Below the pieces are notes generated by a model that searched no databases, was not told where the DNA came from, and saw only the letters and a list, made by a program, of their open reading frames with translations. Source: Bowdeniella nasicola (GTDB lineage Bacteria > Actinomycetota > Actinomycetes > Actinomycetales > Actinomycetaceae). From it: a DNA stretch of 58,002 nucleotides. The stretch spans positions 9,876-67,877 of the forward strand of contig JAUNVA010000011.1 of the NCBI GenBank assembly GCA_030537895.1. The letters run 5' to 3'. The translations under genes and the position numbers were made by a program. This document shows, piece after piece, positions 54,162 through 58,002 of this stretch. Numbering within the stretch: position 1 is the first letter of the stretch; each line of letters starts with the position of its first letter.

Positions 54162-55651
54162 TGAGCGAGCTGTTGTCCTACGAAGAGGCCGCGAGCAGGT
54201 TCGATCCGGTGCTCGGGCTCGAGGTACATGTCGAACTCGGGACGGCCACCAAGATGTTTGACGCTGCCCCGAACGAGTTTGGCGACGCCCCCAACACCCT
54301 CGTGACGCCGGTTTCCCTCGGCCTGCCAGGATCGCTTCCGGTCTTGAACGAGAAGGCCCTCGAATACGCCATCCGCATCGGTCTCGCACTCAACTGCGAA
54401 ATCGCCGAGACCTGCCGCTTCGCCCGCAAGAACTATTTCTACCCGGACCTCACCAAGGCCTTCCAGACCTCCCAATCGGATGAGCCGATCGCCTACGACG
54501 GCTACCTCGATGTCGAGCTGGAGGATGGCACCGTGTTCCGCGTGGAGATCGAGCGCGCCCACATGGAGGAGGACGCCGGTAAGAACACCCATATCGGTGG
54601 TGCCGACGGACGAATCCAGGGTGCCGACTACTCCCTGGTGGATTACAACCGGGCGGGTGTCCCGCTGGTGGAGATCGTCACGCGCCCAATCGAGGGCGCC
54701 GGCGAGCGCGCGCCCGAGGTTGCGGCAGCCTACGTCCAGACGCTGCGCGATATTTTCCGGGCGCTCGGAGTCTCGGAAGCACGAATGGAACGGGGCAACG
54801 TGCGGGCGGACGTGAACCTCTCGCTGCGGACCTCCCCGGACGCACCGCTTGGCACGCGCACCGAGACGAAGAACGTGAACTCGTTCCGCTCGATCGAGCG
54901 CGCCGTACGCTATGAGATGCGCCGACAGGGAGCGATCCTTGCATCCGGTGGGAGCGTCACCCAAGAGACGCGGCACTGGCATGAAGACGACGGCACGACC
55001 TCTTCAGGCCGGGAGAAATCCGATGCGGAGGACTACCGCTACTTCCCCGAACCGGATCTCGTGCCGGTTGCGCCGGACCGTGCATGGGTCGAGGAGATCC
55101 GCGCGTCACTGCCGGAGCTGCCCACCCAGCGGCGTCGTCGCCTGAAGGACGAGTGGGGCTTTTCCGATATGGAAATGCGCGACGTCGTCAACGCCGACGC
55201 GCTCACGCCAATCGAGCAGACTGTCGCCGCAGGCGCGAGTGCTGAGGCCGCCCGCAAGTGGTGGATGGGCGAACTCTCCCGCGTTGCAAAGGACCGGTCC
55301 TGTTCCCTCACCGACCTCCCGGTTACCGCCACTCAGGTGGCCCAGCTGCAGGGACTTGTCGATGACGGCACTCTCACCGATAAGCTAGCTCGCCAGGCTC
55401 TTGCTGGCGTCCTTGATGGGGAAGGTGACCCGGCCGACGTCGTCGAGAAGCGCGGGCTGAAAGTGGTCTCCGACGACGGTGCGCTCACGGCCGCCGTCGA
55501 TGACGCGATCGCCGCGAACCCGGACATCGTGGAGAAGATCCGCGGCGGTAAGGTCCAGGCGGCGGGGGCACTCGTGGGTGCCGTCATGAAGGCCACCCGT
55601 GGCCAGGCCGACGCCGCGCGAGTGCGCGAAATCATCATGGAACGGGTATAA
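54161..55651 (+). CDS. gatB: Asp/Glu-tRNA amidotransferase subunit B
   Basis: A 496-residue GatB, the tRNA-binding kinase subunit. Typical segments: [78 protein letters not shown] and the C-terminal YqeY/tail domain with [15 protein letters not shown]. The ATG overlaps the gatA stop (ATGA). Ends the operon. Confidence 0.97.
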   Translation: MSELLSYEEAASRFDPVLGLEVHVELGTATKMFDAAPNEFGDAPNTLVTPVSLGLPGSLPVLNEKALEYAIRIGLALNCEIAETCRFARKNYFYPDLTKAFQTSQSDEPIAYDGYLDVELEDGTVFRVEIERAHMEEDAGKNTHIGGADGRIQGADYSLVDYNRAGVPLVEIVTRPIEGAGERAPEVAAAYVQTLRDIFRALGVSEARMERGNVRADVNLSLRTSPDAPLGTRTETKNVNSFRSIERAVRYEMRRQGAILASGGSVTQETRHWHEDDGTTSSGREKSDAEDYRYFPEPDLVPVAPDRAWVEEIRASLPELPTQRRRRLKDEWGFSDMEMRDVVNADALTPIEQTVAAGASAEAARKWWMGELSRVAKDRSCSLTDLPVTATQVAQLQGLVDDGTLTDKLARQALAGVLDGEGDPADVVEKRGLKVVSDDGALTAAVDDAIAANPDIVEKIRGGKVQAAGALVGAVMKATRGQADAARVREIIMERV

Positions 55652-55700
55652 GCCTGTTCGAGGTCGGGCGCGGCTCACGCCGCCCGGCACGACCACCCGC

Positions 55701-55734
55701 GAAGGGGCCCGCCGCTCACCCGGTGGGCCCCTTC
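55701..55734 (+). terminator. Hairpin terminator after gatB
   Basis: GAAGGGGCCC...GGGCCCCTTC, ten-base perfect stem extended by GCC/GGT, with a short loop. Followed by A/C, not a U run. It sits 49 bases after the gatB stop. Confidence 0.7.
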
Positions 55735-55898
55735 ACCCACGCCAGGGCCCAGTCCACAGCGAAGGGACCCCTTCCACACGCGGTTGGATGCTGCGAGTGT
55801 GCCGTGTTGGGAAACGGAGCACACGGGCTTACTCTCTCACCGTGGGAACGTTGTGGTCCAGGTCGTGGTCGATTTGGCCTCTCGGTTTTGTCCTGCTT

Positions 55899-55904
55899 TA
55901 GGCT
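55899..55904 (+). promoter_or_regulatory. -10 box for malic enzyme gene
   Basis: TAGGCT, seven bases before the ATG at 55912. A TTGGCC at 55874-55879 is a possible -35 with a 19-base spacer. Near-leaderless start. Confidence 0.4.
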
Positions 55905-55911
55905 CGCCCAC

Positions 55912-57324
55912 ATGGCTACTCCGACTCCCGCATACCGCGTCTCCCTCCGGATCGACCTGCCCGCCACTACCGCCGGCGCCTCCGAAATTGTGGCGACCGC
56001 CGCGGGGACCGGAGCGCTCGTCACCGGTCTCGATGTCGCAGCCTCCGACGGGGGAAGCCTGGTCGTCGATCTCACGTGCGATACCCGCGACAGCGAACAC
56101 CGCACCGAACTCGTGCGAGTCCTGGAGGCGCTACCGGACGTGCACGTGCGCACGGTTGGCGACGCCACGTTCCTCGCGCACGTGGGCGGAAAGCTTGAGA
56201 TCCACGCAAAAATGCCGCTGCGTAACCGTTCTGAACTCGCCCGCATCTATACGCCGGGTGTGGCTCGGGTCTGCAAGGCTATCTACGACACGCCGGCGAA
56301 GGCGCGCCAACTCACGATTAAGAAGAACACCGTTGCGGTCGTGACCGACGGCACCGCCGTTCTCGGCATGGGGGACATCGGTCCACTCGCCGCTATGCCC
56401 GTTATGGAGGGCAAGGCAGTGCTGTTCAAGGAGTTTGGCAACGTGGATGCCTGGCCCGTCGTGCTTGACACCACAGACACCGAGGAGATCATTCGGATTG
56501 TCAAAGCCATCGCGCCGGGATACGCGGGGATCAACCTTGAGGACATCTCGGCCCCGCGGTGCTTCGAGATCGAAGCGAGACTGCGTGAGGAACTCGATAT
56601 TCCGGTATTCCACGACGATCAGCACGGCACCGCCGTCGTGGTCCTGGCTGCGCTCATTAACGCCTTGAAGGTGGTCGGGAAGCGCATCGAGGATGTGCGA
56701 ATCGTGGTCTCGGGGGTGGGGGCTGCAGGCCACGCGATCATCCGCCTGCTCATGGCACAGGGCGCCCGCGACATCGTCGGCTACGGCCGCACGGGCGCGC
56801 TGCACGCGGGGGACGTGGCCGGCATGAATAGCCACCGCAAATGGCTTGCGGAGAACACGAATCCACGCCAGGTCACGGGCACCCTCCAGGAGGGGATCGT
56901 CGACGCTGATGTGTTTATTGGTGTCTCGGCAGGCAACATCCTGACCGAGGCGGACATCGAGCGCATGGCGGATGACGCGATCGTCTTTGCGCTCGCCAAC
57001 CCGACGCCAGAGGTTGATCCGAGCGCCGCGGCGGAACGTGCGGCGATCGTCGCCACGGGTCGTTCGGATTACCCGAACCAGATCAACAACGTGCTCGCCT
57101 TCCCCGGAATATTCCGCGGCTTGCTCGACGCCGCAGTCAGCGAGATCAGCGACGAGCTCCTGCGCGTTGCGGCAATCGCGATCGCTGAATGTCTGGAAGA
57201 TGACGAGCTGAGCCCTGCCTACATCATCCCCGGCGTTTTCGATCACCGGGTGGGGCGCCGGGTCTCGAGGGCGGTGTACCAGGCAGCGCACGAGGCGCGC
57301 GACGGCGCGACCGGGACGGACTAG
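55912..57324 (+). CDS. NAD-malic enzyme with N-terminal ACT-like domain
   Basis: A 470-residue malate oxidoreductase (decarboxylating), making pyruvate and NAD(P)H from malate. Residues 8-85 form an ACT-like regulatory domain (YRVSLRIDLPATTAGASEIV; DVHVRTVGDATFLAHVGGKL), and the catalytic part follows with TPGVARVC, VTDGTAVLGMGDIG, FHDDQHGTAVVVLAAL and the Rossmann GVGAAGHAIIRLL. The open frame extends upstream to 55723 but those residues are not related to the family; ATG 55912 with the ACT start is taken. Whether it is NAD- or NADP-dependent cannot be decided by eye; the symbol is left empty. Confidence 0.93.
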   Translation: MATPTPAYRVSLRIDLPATTAGASEIVATAAGTGALVTGLDVAASDGGSLVVDLTCDTRDSEHRTELVRVLEALPDVHVRTVGDATFLAHVGGKLEIHAKMPLRNRSELARIYTPGVARVCKAIYDTPAKARQLTIKKNTVAVVTDGTAVLGMGDIGPLAAMPVMEGKAVLFKEFGNVDAWPVVLDTTDTEEIIRIVKAIAPGYAGINLEDISAPRCFEIEARLREELDIPVFHDDQHGTAVVVLAALINALKVVGKRIEDVRIVVSGVGAAGHAIIRLLMAQGARDIVGYGRTGALHAGDVAGMNSHRKWLAENTNPRQVTGTLQEGIVDADVFIGVSAGNILTEADIERMADDAIVFALANPTPEVDPSAAAERAAIVATGRSDYPNQINNVLAFPGIFRGLLDAAVSEISDELLRVAAIAIAECLEDDELSPAYIIPGVFDHRVGRRVSRAVYQAAHEARDGATGTD

Positions 57325-57473
57325 ACTCCCCGTCGCGAGTGGACGGGTCGCACGGATGGTCGAAGGAGGCCTCTGTGAAGTCCTTCACGTTTCGTGACAG
57401 CCGGGACCGGTGGTCGCGAAATTCCCCAGAAACACGCCGAAAAACCCTGGTGTATGCCAGTGCCGGAGTCGAC
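57325..57473. other. Gap upstream of the rRNA promoters, no gene seen
   Basis: Together with 57474-57941 this is a 617-base non-coding stretch. This first part holds two small inverted repeats, GTGAAG-TC-CTTCAC at 57375-57388 and CACG-TTT-CGTG just after it, which may be the malic-enzyme transcript end; no open frame of interest. Confidence 0.5.
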
Positions 57474-57503
57474 TTGACGTCGCGGGATCGCTCGGCCTAA
57501 GCT
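57474..57503 (+). promoter_or_regulatory. rrn promoter P1
   Basis: TTGACG at 57474-57479, 18-base spacer, TAAGCT at 57498-57503. About 440 bases before the 16S start. Confidence 0.65.
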
Positions 57504-57615
57504 CAATGAGCCCGGTTGCGGCGGGGATGCAGATCCCGCACCGCTCCGAGTCCGGAAGGCCTCAACAGCCCGCCGGCCGCCTCGCCCGAGGGTGAGGGAA
57601 ACCACGGCCAGCAAG

Positions 57616-57644
57616 TTGACGAGGTGCAGCCCAGCTGGTAAGTT
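57616..57644 (+). promoter_or_regulatory. rrn promoter P2
   Basis: TTGACG at 57616-57621, 17-base spacer, TAAGTT at 57639-57644. A short stem-loop TGCGGT-TT-ACCGCA starts 18 bases after the -10 box (57662-57675), so it would lie in the first RNA bases. Same -35 hexamer as P1, with a near-identical -10. Confidence 0.75.
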
Positions 57645-57741
57645 GGGTGTCCGGCCCGAGATGCGGTTTACCGCACTGGGCAAACTATCAACCATCGAAG
57701 ATGGGGCTTAAGACGCCCTAATCGCGGTGTGTGGTGGTTCC

Positions 57742-57758
57742 TTGATAACTCAACAGTG
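57742..57758 (+). promoter_or_regulatory. rrn leader antitermination-like element
   Basis: TTGATAACTCAACAGTG resembles the conserved TTTGAGAACTCAACAGTG sequence of actinobacterial rRNA leaders (boxA/NusB-NusE region). It is about 185 bases before the 16S 5' end. Confidence 0.6.
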
Positions 57759-57846
57759 TGTCATTTGTTTTGTTTTTGTGATGCCTTTTGGCTCATGGCT
57801 GGGTCCTGCGTTTTGTGGGGTTTGGTTGTGGGTTGTTTTGTTTGGT

Positions 57847-57930
57847 TGGCTGCCCCTTTTTTTTGGGGTGGTTGGCTGGGATTGTTTCTGTGATGGCTGG
57901 TTTGTGGCTGCTCTTTTTTTGGGGTGGTTG
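57847..57930 (+). repeat. Imperfect direct repeat in the rrn leader
   Basis: TGGCTGCCCCTTTTTTTTGG (57847-57866), continuing GGTGGTTG, is repeated at 57905-57930 as TGGCTGCTCTTTTTTTGGGG, continuing TGGTTG: 28 and 26 bases with one or two differences and a T-run length change. The last 17 bases (T7-GGGGTGGTTG) are identical in both copies. Confidence 0.75.
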
Positions 57931-57941
57931 TTTACTGGTTT

Positions 57942-58002
57942 TTTTGCGGAGAGTTTGATCCTGGCTCAGGACGAACGCTGGCGGCGTGCTTAACACATGC
58001 AA
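57942..58002 (+). rRNA. rrs: 16S ribosomal RNA, 5' end only
   Basis: GCGGAGAGTTTGATCCTGGC is the universal 27F-type start, followed by CTCAGGACGAACGCTGGCGG and CGTGCTTAACACATGCAA, as in actinobacterial 16S. The window stops 61 bases into the gene. Confidence 0.97.

Noticed and set aside
53199..54982. Long minus-strand open frames opposite gatA and gatB
   Set aside because: Antisense to conserved amidotransferase subunits and with no motif of their own.
56131..57291. A 386-codon open frame on the minus strand, antisense to the malic enzyme gene
   Set aside because: No domain, Arg/His-rich content, and complete overlap with a well-supported gene.
57727..57993. An 88-codon hydrophobic open frame in the 16S leader
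   Set aside because: Runs into the 16S gene itself, and its hydrophobicity is due to the G/T-rich plus strand (Phe, Leu, Trp, Gly codons).

Overview
The window is a gene-dense, high-GC chromosomal segment of an actinomycete. The case for Actinomycetota rests on several families: a WhiB1-type Fe-S protein beside a PdtaS-type histidine kinase, a UPF0182 membrane protein, a PPA1309-family protein, a DUF2342/zincin-like protein, a Lon-like PDZ protease, UvrD2 and a split-off GatCAB operon. The order nudC - uvrD2 - ThiF-like - DUF2342 - Lon-like PDZ - UPF0182 is the same backbone known from mycobacteria and relatives. Very short gaps, 4-base start/stop overlaps and apparent leaderless starts fit a compact genome, perhaps an Actinomycetaceae-like lineage; I cannot fix the genus from sequence alone. 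There are no insertion sequences, phage genes or CRISPR arrays, so this looks like core chromosome.

Layout. 1-3.2 kb (minus): trpS (cut by the window edge) and the glycogen debranching enzyme glgX. 3.3-8.2 kb (plus): one tightly coupled operon of etfB, etfA, a NifS/IscS-type cysteine desulfurase, mnmA and nudC, joining electron-transfer flavoprotein to tRNA thiolation and NAD repair. 8.2-20.9 kb: asparaginase, uvrD2, an M20 amidohydrolase, then ThiF-like and DUF2342 genes (minus), an Ohr-like protein with the peroxidatic Cys replaced by Ser coupled to a Lon-like protease (plus), a PPA1309-family gene and the large UPF0182 membrane protein. An initiator tRNA with its own promoter and terminator follows.

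21-26 kb: a self-regulated tetR-doxX pair, an IsdG-type heme oxygenase with a downstream membrane protein, a divergent radical SAM/SPASM gene with a DUF1287 lipid-anchored or membrane-anchored protein, and a GNAT acetyltransferase. 26.3-32.7 kb (minus): an unusually long overlapping gene run, osmC - EcsC-like - thyA - folA - DUF4129 - small membrane protein - MoxR - DUF58 - membrane protein. 32.8-39.5 kb: putA, DUF2505, pdtaS, whiB1 and a small membrane protein. 39.5-48.5 kb (minus): an EccC/EssC-like FHA-FtsK ATPase with no ESX partner in view, then an operon of HMCES-type peptidase, NarL-type kinase and regulator, ABC ATPase and FtsX-like permease. 48.5-57.3 kb: ligA, a phospholipase D/cardiolipin synthase, gatC-gatA-gatB and an NAD-malic enzyme. 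The window ends with the tandem promoters, leader and first 61 bases of a 16S rRNA gene.

Three themes cut across the genes. First, at least seven genes have a TAnnnT-like -10 box exactly six bases before the start codon, the signature of leaderless transcripts. Second, three convergent gene pairs share a 4-base stop overlap (TTAG or CTAG). Third, redox, thiol and heme chemistry recurs (two OsmC/Ohr proteins, IsdG oxygenase, radical SAM, ETF, Fe-S WhiB).
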